Assembly: GCA_015680685.1 (NCBI GenBank)
Contig: MNCI01033682.1
Location: forward strand, 530,055-594,054
Origin: Gnetum montanum
Taxonomy: Eukaryota > Streptophyta > Gnetopsida > Gnetales > Gnetaceae
Length of the DNA: 64,000 nucleotides
Direction: 5' to 3'
Shown: one piece after another, positions 1 through 10,899 of the stretch
Numbering within the stretch: the stretch's first letter is position 1
Layout: each line of letters begins with the position of its first letter
Notes under the pieces: generated by a model
Database searches by the model: none
Told to the model about the DNA's origin: nothing
The model's input: the letters and a program-made list of their open reading frames with translations, nothing else
Made by a program: the position numbers and the translations under genes

Positions 1-625
1 TTACTAATTAATCTAACATGTAAGAAAGTAAAGTTTAATCTATCCTAAGGCAATGAGTGTCTATTCTCACTTGTCATACATGTTATGAACACATATATAG
101 ACTACTAGGATCACCAAATGTAATACCAATAGGCATACCAAGCATTAACATTACTTAGTTACCAAGTGAACATTTGTTACACTTGAAGTAGTCACGCTCA
201 TTCCACCAAGTCTACTTGTATGATAGAAAGATAAATTTTTAATCTAGCTTAGGGAAAGTAAAAATTAAGTTATCTATGTGGAAAATAAATTGCAAGAAAA
301 GTAAATTCTATTCTAAGTCAAAATACCACAATGGATTCAAATAATTTTGGTCTTTATTGTTATTCAAGCAATATGTTTAGGCACATTGCACTTGAATAAG
401 GACTTCAAACAATTGCTTCATACCATAATACTAGCACTTGCTAACTGATACTAAATTCTACAAAATTAAATTAACAAATTCTACCTACAATTAATAAATT
501 GGATATCAAAAATGTAGTAGGTGGACTCATTTATATAGGCATTTACGACTATTGTGTCAATGGTGATGCATTAACATAACCTTACCTACATCGATGGTAA
601 TACATTGATGCAGCCAACCAAAAAA
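1..625 (-). mobile_element. Divergent LTR fragment of the Tat-family LTR, cut by the window edge
   Basis: Read on the minus strand, this AT-rich stretch follows the same order as the LTRs at 1427-2320 and 7364-8289: degenerate GATGCAT-type units, then a TATA-like CCTATATAAATG near 525-537, then the GAATGAGC..GAC and CTTGGTAA motifs and an ACACTCATTGCC end. It is clearly more diverged than the three better copies. The LTR terminus in the low-coordinate direction lies outside the window, and the other end near 620-640 is blurred. No gene is visible here. Confidence 0.6.
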
Positions 626-667
626 TAAAGTTCATTAATAATGATGTATCTTTAATGTAATGTGTGA

Positions 668-868
668 TATGATGTACTAAGAAATAAAAAAGATCATCAT
701 TGAGAGGCTCAATGCTCATCCCACAAAGGTGAAGTCCTAGGAGGGTTGATGGATGAGTGAAAGCCTAACCTCTTTTGAGTGGCTACACCTAAGCTTGAAC
801 ACAAGTCTTATGACTTGAGAAACAACCACCTTACCCTCACTCCAAGTGGTGGTCCCTAAGAAATGATG
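668..868 (-). mobile_element. SINE family B, copy 1
   Basis: On the minus strand this segment shares the blocks TTTCTCAAGT, TTCAAGCTT and GTGTAGCCACTC, in order, with 41861-41975 on the plus strand, and more weakly with 19381-19525. The block TGTTCAAGCTT resembles a pol III B box. Dispersed short copies in both orientations with tRNA-like promoter remnants fit a tRNA-derived SINE. The ends are approximate and no poly(A) tail is obvious. Confidence 0.55.
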
Positions 869-907
869 TACTATGAAATTTTCTTGATAATTTTTTTAAT
901 TTAAAAT

Positions 908-1198
908 TTTGTGCTTAATTTTTCATGTTATGCTAGATTAAGATTTTATTTTATTTTTAATTTTTATGGTAAATTTTTGTAGGCTTTAACATATTTTATA
1001 CATTAAGTAGTTATATAAAAATATAAAAAAATAATAACATACTAAAGAAAAAATTTGTGCTTAATTTTTCATGTTATGCTAGATTAAGATTTTATTTAAT
1101 TTTTAATTTTTATGGTAAATTTTTGTAAGCTTTAACATATTTTATACATTAAGTAGTTATATGAAAATATGAAAAAATAATAACATACTAAAGAAAAA
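908..1198. repeat. Tandem duplication, two copies of about 146 bp
   Basis: Copy 1 spans about 908-1053 and copy 2 about 1054-1198. They differ by a few substitutions and a short indel in the TTTATTTTA tract. Both are very AT-rich with no coding potential. The junction TAAAGAAAAAATTTGTGC repeats the left edge, so this is a head-to-tail duplication. Confidence 0.9.
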
Positions 1199-1426
1199 AT
1201 TAAGATCATGATAGATAACTAAAATCTAAAGAAAATATAGTGTAATGCAATGTTTGTAGAAGTTTGCTCACAAATATCATATAAAAGAATAAAATCAACA
1301 TCATTATTAATTTCTTAGCTTAAACTTGTGGTGTTAAAGTTTGTTTAGTAGCATTTACATAGATCACAAAATTTCTACATAAAAGTTTTTTTATTTGCTC
1401 TTCGCTCATTAGATTTTGAAGATAAC

Positions 1427-2320
1427 TGATGAAGCATCAGTTGGTCGCGTCGACATAGCTACCTCAATGCAGCTGCTTCAACGTAGTTGCCTCAACGCAG
1501 TCGCGTTCATGTGTACTTGTCAACATGATCCCATCGATGCATGCAATGATGCATTAACACATACTCGCCAACACAATGTCTATTTTCGCCTATAAATACA
1601 CATGTTCCCATAGTGTATTTGACATTCCTTTGTCAATAGAGTAGCAGACTTTTACAATTTTATTCTGTAGTCTTAGAGAACAATCAATGAGTGCCCGCAG
1701 TACGGATCTAAGTCAGTTGTACAATGTCTTGTTTGAGTGGCAATATACCTAGACACATGCCATGAATGACAATAAGATCTAGATTGATTCTTATTGACTT
1801 TGATTAAATTTACTTTCCATGCAATTTACTTTACATGTACTTAGTTAATATTTACATTTTCCCTGCATATTAATGAATTCGTAGAATGAGCATGACCTGT
1901 TTCGAGCATAAACACATACTTGCTTGGTAATCCTAGCAACATTATTGCTTGGTTTGCCTAGTAGTGTAATGCTTGATAATCCCAGTAATGGATACATGAG
2001 TTCAAGACATGTACAAGAAGCTGGGAACAAACACTCATCACCTATAGGCTAGTTTAGACTTTATCTTTCTATTGTTAATTAATTTCTCTATTATTGTAAG
2101 ATTAGCATAAGGTCAAAAAACCATCAACCATCATATGCCTCGCTTTGGACTAAATCATACATGACAAAGCTACCACTAGTCTAAGTAGGAAGATAGTAAA
2201 CTGTGATCAATACTTAATGTTCTAGATGCACAACTAGTCCCATCTATGGAATTTGATTAGATCATGCATAAACACTTGTGAGTTGTATGGTTGGGCATAG
2301 GGGGTACCCACCACTCATCA
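1427..2320 (+). repeat. 5' LTR of element 1
   Basis: This 894-bp direct repeat partner of 7364-8289 begins TGATGAAGCATCAG and ends ACTCATCA. Its U3 carries about seven 14-bp units (1450-1547), followed by a TATA box TATAAATA at 1591-1598. Confidence 0.85.
1450..1598 (+). promoter_or_regulatory. LTR U3 promoter: 14-bp phased array plus TATA box
   Basis: Consecutive 14-mers start at 1450, 1464, 1478, 1492, 1506, 1520 and 1534. They read roughly TCRACGYAGCTGCC and decay toward the 3' side. The TATA box TATAAATA follows at 1591. The same layout recurs at 7387-7498 with TATA at 7542. Promoter function is inferred from position in the LTR; the array itself is directly visible. Confidence 0.65.
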
Positions 2321-2342
2321 TTGGCATCATTACCAAGGATGG
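2321..2342 (+). other. Primer-binding site, tRNA-Asp type, decayed
   Basis: TTGGCATCATTACCAAGG directly follows the LTR end. It matches the PBS form usual in Tat/Athila elements, TGGCGCCGTTGCCGGGG, if six sites have changed by G-to-A or C-to-T transitions, the pattern expected from methylated-cytosine decay. The reading as tRNA-Asp type rests on my knowledge of the lineage. An initiator-Met PBS would fit less well. Confidence 0.5.
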
Positions 2343-2372
2343 TGGTAGTTATTTAGATTAGTTATATTATAC

Positions 2373-3500
2373 ATGATCTTTGTAAAGGTATTAACAATTT
2401 ATATTTTAGAAAACATTAATATTTTAAAGTCACACGTGATAAAACCATGTCTTCTTCACATAGGACCAAGTATGATGAGAACATTCATAGGTGAAACAAT
2501 AGGTTCTATACTGAAGAGAATTGGAGTGAAGAACCTTAGGCAAGGGTTTCATATGCTCCTTTTCACCCTTACTACATGCAAGGACTATGTTCAATTGGTA
2601 CAAAAAATTCCTAGAGGAGATGGAGAAAGTCCTAGAACAAGGAGGGCCTCAAGGCCTAGGACCTTCTCTAAACCTAGAAAAGATAAATCATGGGACCATG
2701 GGAAGAACTATAGGAGCCATGACAATTCTCCTAGTTCCTCAACTTCCTCTTCCTCTTCAATGTTTAGTTTTGACGAAGATGAACATAGGTATAAAGATAA
2801 AGCCCCACTATGGGGCCTAGATGAAAATAGAAATCAAACCCAAGGGCAAATCCAAAGACATCAAAATGAGCATAAACAAGATCATCACAATCAGATGAAT
2901 AGAAATATAGATTATCACCATGACATGTTTGATACAAATGAATCCTTGTTGGCTACTAGGGGCTTGACAAAGATTAAGAAGGTAGTTCAAATACCCCAAA
3001 GGCATCAAAGGGATAGCTACATCAAATGGCTTAATATGGACAACATTCCTAAATTCAAGGGAGGCTACAATTCTGATCCACAACATCACTTACAAGCCTT
3101 CCATGATGCTTGCGCCTTGCAAAATATTGAATGTAAGTGGCAAAAGCTTAAGCTCTTCCTTAGGATACTAATAGATGAAGCTAAAAGTTGGTATAGATTG
3201 TTGGAACCAGATTCCATCCACTGGTGGTCCACAATGTTGGAGCTCTTCAACAAAAATACCAAACCTATGCAAGAGTGTCCAACCTAAGAAAACAAATCCA
3301 AGGATGGAAGCAAGAAAAACATGAATCCTTAGATGTGGCCTTAGATAGATACTATTCTCTACTACATAGATGTCCAGGCCATGATTTCTCTCAAAAAGAG
3401 AAACTTTTCCACATCATAGATAGGCTTCATAATCAAACAAGAGAGACCCTTGGGATTTATGCTCAAGGTCGATTATACAAATTGAAAGCCCATTAGATAC
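2373..3500 (+). pseudogene. Retrotransposon gag (Ty3/gypsy, Retrotrans_gag type), frameshifted
   Basis: The first frame is open from 2373 to 3287 (304 codons). It has a charged N-terminal part with a Ser run near residues 122-130. From about residue 225 it shows the gag core: IPKFKGG, then HHLQAFHDAC, then LKLFLRIL...AKSWY and a WWSTM segment. Between about 3240 and 3260 the homology moves into another frame, open 3224-3496, with NLRKQI...ESLDVALDRYYSLLHRCPGH, the second half of the same domain. A plain frameshift thus breaks the gene. Gag forms the particle that packages element RNA. No CCHC zinc knuckle is seen after it. The start at 2373 is simply the first ATG after the PBS and is uncertain. 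Confidence 0.8.
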
Positions 3501-5240
3501 AAAGGCTAATTGAGCAAGTGGAAAAAGAAGGAGAGTTATGTAAATGAGAGAATGTAGAGGAATATAACTGGAACCCAACTCTTCAAAAGAAGAGGGTCCA
3601 TATCTATGATGAGGAAAAAGAGGCAACTCTTGATGAGGTGATTTCACAATAAACCTAGCTAATACAAAAGTCTATCGATGAACTTGAAGCAAGGATAAAT
3701 AAGATGTGGAAGTTGATAAATGAAAAAGTTACAACTTACATGAAAATAATAGAGGAGAGAGTAACGTAAAAAGAATCAAGTGATCAAAACAAGAGAAGGA
3801 CAAAGAACCAAGAAACAAGTAGGAAGACTTATCGGCAAAAAGGAAAAATGGTTGTAGAAGAAGAGGCTATAGACTCAACCACACAAGAGGATGATGGATA
3901 TGAGATTTTCCAATATGATCATCCAAAGGGCGATGGCCCAATTTGTTACATCTGCATGAGTATTAGGCTTTTTCTTTAAGTTCCAAGTTCATACAAAAGA
4001 AAATGCCTAGAAAATTACCTTTTTCACAAGGTAATTATAAATAGTCTTACAACCAACTATACTATCCTACTGGGACTTCTTATCAGCCTCAAAACTACTA
4101 TCAAACGCAGTGGCAAAAAACCACAGTCGTAATCATCAAACTAGCACTACCCTTACTACCAGCCAGACTCATATGGATATTATGTTCAACAACCTTTTTC
4201 CTTGACTGGTTCTACTTCCTCTACCTCAAATTACTACTACCACTCTCTTGAATATCATCAACCTAGAACATCTTCTAAAGGATCACCACCTCATGCCTCT
4301 CATCCTCCATCATATCCTCAATATTCTCATATTTTCCTTCACCATATGTCGCCGCCAAAAACATAAGAAGGTTCAGCATCACAATATCAATGGAAGAATA
4401 TCACTTGTGTTGTGAACATACATAGAAATGTTAATGCTAGTAGATCTCAACCACAACCTCAGAAACGTCCTTTCTTTAGGGTAGTTTCATCACACAAGCA
4501 CAAAACTCGTAGAATTACTGGTGCATCAAAACCCACATAAGGCTAATCTAGTGCAACACCCTCCCTCACAAAAACGATGTCTCCTGATCATACACAAAAG
4601 CCAACAACCATCACCACTCCAACACAGAACACAAATGATGAACCTATCACTATGAAGAGATAGAAGCCTCCATGCATCACTAATAGTAAAGGATGTAGTT
4701 GTGGGCTTGAAATTCAAAATATTAACACAACATACAACAAAGCTAAGGAAAAAGTGTGTGAGTAAAAATCAATCTATGTAGTAGCCACTAAACCAAAAGA
4801 CATGGAATGGCATGAAAATTAGAATATAAAACTATTTCAAAGATGAATAGAAGCAACTAATCTGCTTATTAGTTCTAGACTCAATAAAATGGACCAAACA
4901 TAGGACTTAGACATAGATATCTTACACTCTGATTATACATCAAAAGAGAATATTAAACACAGAGACCCAAGAATTAAAATAGAAAATCAAGAAGAAGAAG
5001 AAAACACATATGGACTCCCAAAAATAGAAATACCTTCAAGTCTAGATGAAGATACATCTTTGAATGATCCAAAGGAGACTATCACCTATGTTAGATGTGC
5101 TACCATGTGATTAATTAAATCAGTAATGGTGATAGATGAGAAACCAGTGGTGTATAACCAGGGGATTGTACAGTTCATCTCTCGAATGTACAACCATAAA
5201 TTTAGTTGTGAGGGAGATGCCCCATCTTGGTTCAAGAACT
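3501..5240 (+). pseudogene. Degenerate post-gag reading region of element 1, function unknown
   Basis: After the gag stop the sequence is coding-like but broken. From about 4020 one frame reads a low-complexity stretch rich in Tyr, Pro, Gln and Ser (for example YYPTGTSYQPQNYYQTQW). A shifted frame then gives QPDSYGYYVQQP-like text, followed by a basic segment and an acidic segment before a stop near 5240. At least eight in-frame stops or shifts interrupt it. I see no protease DTG, RT or integrase signature. It may be a gag C-terminal extension or an ORF peculiar to this non-autonomous family. Confidence 0.35.
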
Positions 5241-7350
5241 AATAAGTGCTTTTCACTTTTTTTATAATTTTTTATCATTTTTCCATTTCTTTGAATATTT
5301 TCTAATTTTACATGTGTTTTCCATTTTTTTGTTATTTTTTCATTCTTTATAAGTTTCTCTTTTCTTGCATCATTTTCTTTATGTTTTATGTTTTTGTTAA
5401 TAAGATTGTCAAGTCATGATGTAGAAGTCAACGCTATGTGTTGGGTTTTTGTGCTATGTTATCAAGATGATTGGGTAAGTAATTGTGTAGAGTAGTGAGA
5501 CCACCTCATCCATCCCTCTAGTTCTTTAAATGAAAGATCTTTGTCATGAAAGCAATCTGGTTCTTCTCTCATGAAACTAAAATCAATCAATGATCATTGT
5601 ACCTTGAAGAAAGAGGAAACGATCAAGTGGGAATGACAAAGGATGTAACCTCAAGGGGACTTGTTGGGTTCTTTGCTTAACTTCCTTCATGTGGTTTATG
5701 ACTCCTCTAGGAACATATCATCACTCCTACGTTGACCAATAATAGGAAGCTAAAAGTCTTTGCATGGTGTGGTTCCCATTCAAAAATTCAAAGAGAGAGA
5801 GNAGAGAGAGAGAGAGAAACAAAAACAAAACAAAAAAGACAATACTGGAAATTCAAAGCACACCCTTCAAACACAGCAATGGGCTACAAGCATTAGTTAT
5901 GGGGCTGGAAGAACATGTTACCCATGCTTGAAGGTGCCCTTCTAACTAAGGCCCTTCCTTCCTTCTTCTCTTTTCTTCTCTTTCTAAAGTGATGATTGTT
6001 CTTTGAGGTGTTTGTGGGCTTATGCTGGTCGACAAGAAGGAACACATTAATGTGAGGTTATTGTTCATGGTATGGAGTTGGTCTGAACTTGGACGAATAG
6101 GTATGCTAATCATTTTAATCACATGTGACACAAGAACTTGTTGTGGACATGGTAAAGCACCTCACATCTCCATCTCTACAATCCCTTCTTATCCCATTAT
6201 TCACTTCACTGGTGCATGTGATGATGAGCCCAATGGTTTTGTATAGTATAGTGCAACATCCTAACCAAGGTAGTTGTGTGTTGTTTGGAACAAATGCATG
6301 GTCTAAATTTAACTTCTCAAGTGTCCACGAACATCTATAGAAGTGGTTATGCAAGGGCATTATGACAGGAACCTGCTTTGGGGAGGACCCACTTGCATAA
6401 CTTTTGTTGATCATGGTTTTCAACTAACCTTCACATCTTCCAAAACATCATTGATAGTTTCTCTGAATTTATGCATGATTTTGGGATTACTTTTCATCTG
6501 TTTCATTAATTTTTCCTACTTTTCTATTTCCATATCCATTAATATTTCTTAGCCATCTTCTAAATTAGACCTTTGGTTTCAATTGTTCAAAAACTTATGT
6601 GCTTCTAGAGTTACACTTATTAGTCATGGGGGATAGGGATGTTCACTTTGAAATTTTTCTAACATCCTATTTTCAAACACTATGGTAACTAATAGTAATT
6701 GATCAAAATAATGTAAACAACTTGATGATTTTAGTTACCTCGTAGCCTTAGGCATTGTATGCTGTCAGCACCTTGTGCTTAAACACAAAATAAGGGATCC
6801 AAAAAGGGTTAATTATCAAGGAAAATTTACCAAAACTAATGTTGATCCTTTGGTGATTACAGGTGATGCTAAAAGAAATGCCTAAGGAAGAAGGTCTTTT
6901 GCCAAGCATGAAAATGAAGCCAAGAGAGGGATAATAGAGGATATGCCCATGGGCAAATTGTAGCACATATAGGATTACAACTCAAACATCACATGTTAGG
7001 TAGATCCATGGGATGATGAGAAGAAATTTCAGTTCATCCTTCAAGAATGTTTTGCATAACCAGAGAAGCATCAACATAACAATCAAGGTTGAAAGTCTAC
7101 CACCACCAGTGGTAATAAGAAGAATAATCTTCAGCGGATTTTGAAGACCTCTACAAATTTCTGTAATCTTCAATGTTTGTCCAGTCTTGTTATCACATTG
7201 TCATTTTGTATGCTTCCGCTCAAATAAAATTTTGTAATGCGGCACTCAAAGTTAGTCAGTAGTTAACTTTAGCTAATAATCCCATCGTTCTTAATTTTTT
7301 GTAAAGAAAGCTCGATCCTATCTTGTTAACTTGATGATGAGTTTTTAGTC
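5241..7350 (+). other. Noncoding interior of element 1
   Basis: This stretch has pyrimidine-rich tracts (5240-5400), a (GA)n microsatellite at 5789-5816 interrupted by one N at 5802, and short chance ORFs only. No domain was recognised on either strand. It lies between the post-gag region and the PPT, where an autonomous Tat element would have pol. Confidence 0.5.
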
Positions 7351-7363
7351 AATCGTGGGGGTA

Positions 7364-8289
7364 TGATGAAGCATTAGTTGGCTATGTCGACATAGCCGCT
7401 TTGGTGCAGCTACCTCGACGTAGCTGCTTCGACGTAATTTCCTTAATGTAACCATGTCAATGTGTACCTATTGATACAATCTCGTTGATGCATACAACAA
7501 TGCATTGATGCATACCTATTAATGTAGTGTTTATTTTTGCCTATAAATACATATTCTCCTGCTATGTATTTGGCATTCTTTTGTCAATAGAGTAGTCAAA
7601 TTCTTGTAGTTTTATTCTATAGTCTTAGAGAACAGTTAGTGAGTACTCGTAGTGTGGATCTGAATAGTGTCTTATTCATGTGACAATGTACTTGGACACA
7701 TTCCATGAACAAAAATAAGATCCAGATTGATTCTTATTCATTGCAGCACTTTGACTTAGATTAAATTTACTTTCCATGCAATTTACTTTATATGTACTTA
7801 GTTAATATTTACGTTTCCATGCATATTAATGAATTAGTGGAATGCATGTGACTAGTTTCAGGCATAAACACGTATTCACTTGGTAATCCCAACAACATTA
7901 TTGCTTGGTTCATCTTGTTTCATAACACTTGGTAATCCCAGTAGTGGATATGTGGGTTTAGGATGTGTACGACAAACTAGGAATGGACACTCATCACCTA
8001 TAGGCTAGTTTGGACTTTATCTTTTTGTTGTTAATTAGATTAAATAATTAATTTCTCTATTATCGTAAGATTAGCATAAGACTGAAACAACATCAACCAT
8101 CATATGCCTCACTTTGGACTAAACCATACATGACAAAGCTATCACTAATCCAAGTGGGGAGACAATGAACTACGATCAATGCTTAACAATCTAGATGCAC
8201 AACTAGTGCCATCCACAGAATTTGACCGAATCGTGTGTGAATGCTGGTGATTTGTATGGTTGGACCTATGGAGTACTCATTACTCATCA
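7364..8289 (+). repeat. 3' LTR of element 1
   Basis: This 926-bp repeat is preceded by the purine tract ending GTGGGGGTA. It starts TGATGAAGCATTAG and ends ACTCATCA. Eight 14-bp units occupy 7387-7498 and TATAAATA is at 7542-7549. It differs from the 5' LTR at many positions, so the insertion is old. Confidence 0.85.
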
Positions 8290-8780
8290 ATAGTAATGGA
8301 AATGATTAAGTGTGAATATGCATATCTATGAAATATCCATAGCTTGCTTTTTCTAGCAAGATTTTTCAAATCATACAATTCATATTCATCATTAGTTGTA
8401 ACTAATTTGATAAGAATGGGAGAGAGGATAGATAGTGTTACAATTAATGACTAGTTGAGATGTAGTTAATGATTATGTTTAAACTTGAAAAAAATTAATT
8501 TTTTAAGTGAAAGAAGTGGAGAGAAAAATAAATTAAGAAACAATCTTTTATAATATAATGACTAATTTTAGGATAAATAAAATGATCCTTAAATAAACAA
8601 AAGAAAATAAAGGACCAAAAAGTAGTGAATTTAAAGAAGAAAGAAGAAAAAGATATAAAGCAAGCAAAAACACTAACATAATACTATGTTAATCACAATT
8701 AGGCCTTATAAAGTATTATATAGAAGACAATGGTCTAGTTGTTTTGGTCATATTATTATTAGTATTAGTAACATAGAATA
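8290..8780. other. AT-rich spacer, nothing recognised
   Basis: No ORF, tandem repeat or known element boundary was seen on either strand. Confidence 0.5.
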
Positions 8781-8935
8781 GTGCTAGTGATAGGTGGCTT
8801 AAATGGTTAGCTTATTGTCTTGTTAGATAAGAGGATACTAGTTTGAATCACACTTGAAGCATTATTATATTCCTATATAATTCTATTAAAATATATCATG
8901 TTAGCTATATGTCTTGGAATGTACTCCCGATAGTA
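8781..8935 (+). mobile_element. SINE family A, copy 1
   Basis: GTGGCTTAAATGGTTAGCTT resembles a tRNA-type A box region. About 45 bp on, AGTTTGAATC resembles a B box. The distal part (ATATCATGTTAGCTATATGTCTTGG) matches the reverse complement of 10138-10265. A partner of the same layout lies inverted at 9176-9315. Confidence 0.6.
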
Positions 8936-9175
8936 ACGTAGAATATACTAAGTAACATTTAAAAATAAATTCTTACTACTTATTGAAATTTTTTTATAAA
9001 AATCAAACAATATTTTTGTTGGAACAAGGATAAGATAATGATGCTAATAAATAAATTAAAAAAATACTTAAAGAAAAGACCTCTAGATTGTTTTATTTTT
9101 GTTAAAATAGGCCACTAGGCCAAGTGAGTAAAATAATTTTGATCTATTAACTATATTTGGGGGTATGTTGGAACC

Positions 9176-9315
9176 TCGCAGTAATTGTAATATAAGTACA
9201 CCTAAGATACATAGTCTAATTAAAACTTTATAACTCAGCATTGCCCACCAAAATCAAACCCATGACTTAGAGATTTCCAATCAAGAGTCTTACCACTAGG
9301 CTATTAACAATAATT
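9176..9315 (-). mobile_element. SINE family A, copy 2 (best-kept pol III boxes)
   Basis: The minus strand reads TAGCCTAGTGGTAAG near 9295-9310, close to the A-box consensus TRGCNNAGYNGG. It is followed by GGGTTTGATT, a B-box-like block, and by a tail ending TATGTATCTTAGGTGTACTT, related to the tails of the other two copies. Confidence 0.6.
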
Positions 9316-10137
9316 GAATGAATTATAATTTTAAGAGCCTACCTAAATTTTCTATTTACATAGTTTTTTTATTATACAAAGAATTTCATCATTTATAAAT
9401 TGTTACCTATGATTTTTAAAGGAGTTATTTTTCTATGTGCTCTACTAGAGGTAATTTAAAAGATCTATGATAAGTCTTTCAAGTATTCTTTCAATGTAAT
9501 AGAGAAAGCTCTATAATTTTCATTGATACCACATTTTCCACAAATGTAAGAGATTTTGTAAAATCATTATTATTTAGAATATTCATTTTATCTTTTAAGA
9601 TTTTCCCCACCTCTTTTAAATAAATAATAATAATGAAGATCGTAAGCATGATCAACTTTTCCTAGGAAACATATAAATAATCTCTTTCATTCTTATTATT
9701 ATTCAATACCATTGATGATGAATTTAGAAAGAAATTTTATCATAAAGTTTAGAAGGAACTAGTATGGTTTAGAAGGAAATTTTATTATAAAGTTTAGATC
9801 ATTATAGTATTATACTTTTTAAAATTCTAGGTATTTTCTTAGAAACACCTATAATATAAAAAATACTAATGAGTTTTTTATTTCAGAATATCTCATTTTG
9901 AATTTCTCTATTAATAGTTATATTACTTTATTAAATCAAGATTATATTGATCTAATTCATGCTTTAATAATAATCTTTTTATCCAAGTTATTAATATTGA
10001 GTATAATAGTATTTAAGTAATTCACTTGTTTGTGGAAGGAAGTTGTATTATAAATATTTAGTACTCTAATTATTAAGGAGCCAAAGTTATACTGTTTTTA
10101 ACCAAAGGGATTGGGAGAAGAAGGTGTAGAAACCAAA
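9316..10137. other. AT-rich spacer, nothing recognised
   Basis: Very AT-rich with short chance ORFs. A small local repeat of AGTTTAGAAGGAA-like text occurs near 9740-9800. No gene or element was identified. Confidence 0.5.
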
Positions 10138-10265
10138 AAGTACACCCAAGACATATAGCCAACATGATATTTTATTAGAATTATTTATGAATATAATGAT
10201 ACTTGAAATGCGACTTGACACCCTCTTACTTAATAAGATAATAAGCTAACCATCTAAATATTGTT
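10138..10265 (-). mobile_element. SINE family A, copy 3
   Basis: Its reverse complement aligns over almost its whole length with 8795-8930, from the ATGGTTAGCTTATT head to the CATGTTGGCTATATGTCTTGG tail. The two copies are about 1.3 kb apart and inverted. Confidence 0.6.
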
Positions 10266-10899
10266 AGTATATTTCTTTTCTAAGGCCCTCATACATACCT
10301 AGCTTCGAATTTACCTTGTAACATATTTTAATACTCCTTTAAAGAAAGTGACCTTGAGACCATTTCTAATTTTCACATGAAATCTGTTTATCTAAAACTT
10401 CCTTGGCACAGCTCACTCTATAACTCTCTTTATCATGTTAGTAAATGATCTGCTGGTTCTATAAATGATTGTATTTTTACGACAAATGTATTAAGTACAC
10501 CAACGCTTATACAAATAACAACTATAATTAATGATAAGCGTTAATTGAAATTTTATAGCTTCATATCATAAATTAATATAACATTATTTCATACAATACT
10601 TGTAGTATCTTAAAATTTTCCTAGTATCTTCTTAAGAATATATAACTAGTTGATAAGGCTTGTGAGGTTTGTTAGAATTAACCAAACTTTATTAAAAATA
10701 TTGTAAACTCAACACTTTGGTAAAACTTAAGAAATAAGGAATATAACAATACCTTAAGCACAACTTAATCTTAAACTTGCAAATTGTAGCCTTTTACATG
10801 ACATCATTAATCAAATTACACACTTTTATTTATTAATTGTGAAATTTGTGATCTATAATGCATAGTTTGGAATACGATGACAACATGGAGCAAAACAAA

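Larger units (their letters stand above)
1427..8289 (+). mobile_element. Ty3/gypsy Tat/Athila-type element with gag but no recognisable pol (element 1)
   Basis: The element runs LTR (1427-2320), primer-binding site (2321-2342), gag relic (2373-3500), a Pro/Tyr/Gln-rich then charged degenerate reading region (about 4020-5240), noncoding filler (5240-7350), a polypurine tract AATCGTGGGGGTA (7351-7363), and LTR (7364-8289). Both LTRs start TGATGAAGCAT and end ACTCATCA. Flanking 5-mers are ATAAC and ATAGT, which differ by two transitions and could be a decayed target duplication. I found no reverse transcriptase, RNase H or integrase motifs in the 5-kb interior in any frame. A complete set of LTRs, PBS, gag and PPT without pol suggests a non-autonomous derivative that depended on enzymes from a related element. 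A very old internal deletion is the alternative. Confidence 0.8.

Noticed and set aside
5760-5945. ORF through the GA repeat
   Set aside because: Driven by a microsatellite with an N inside a retroelement interior.
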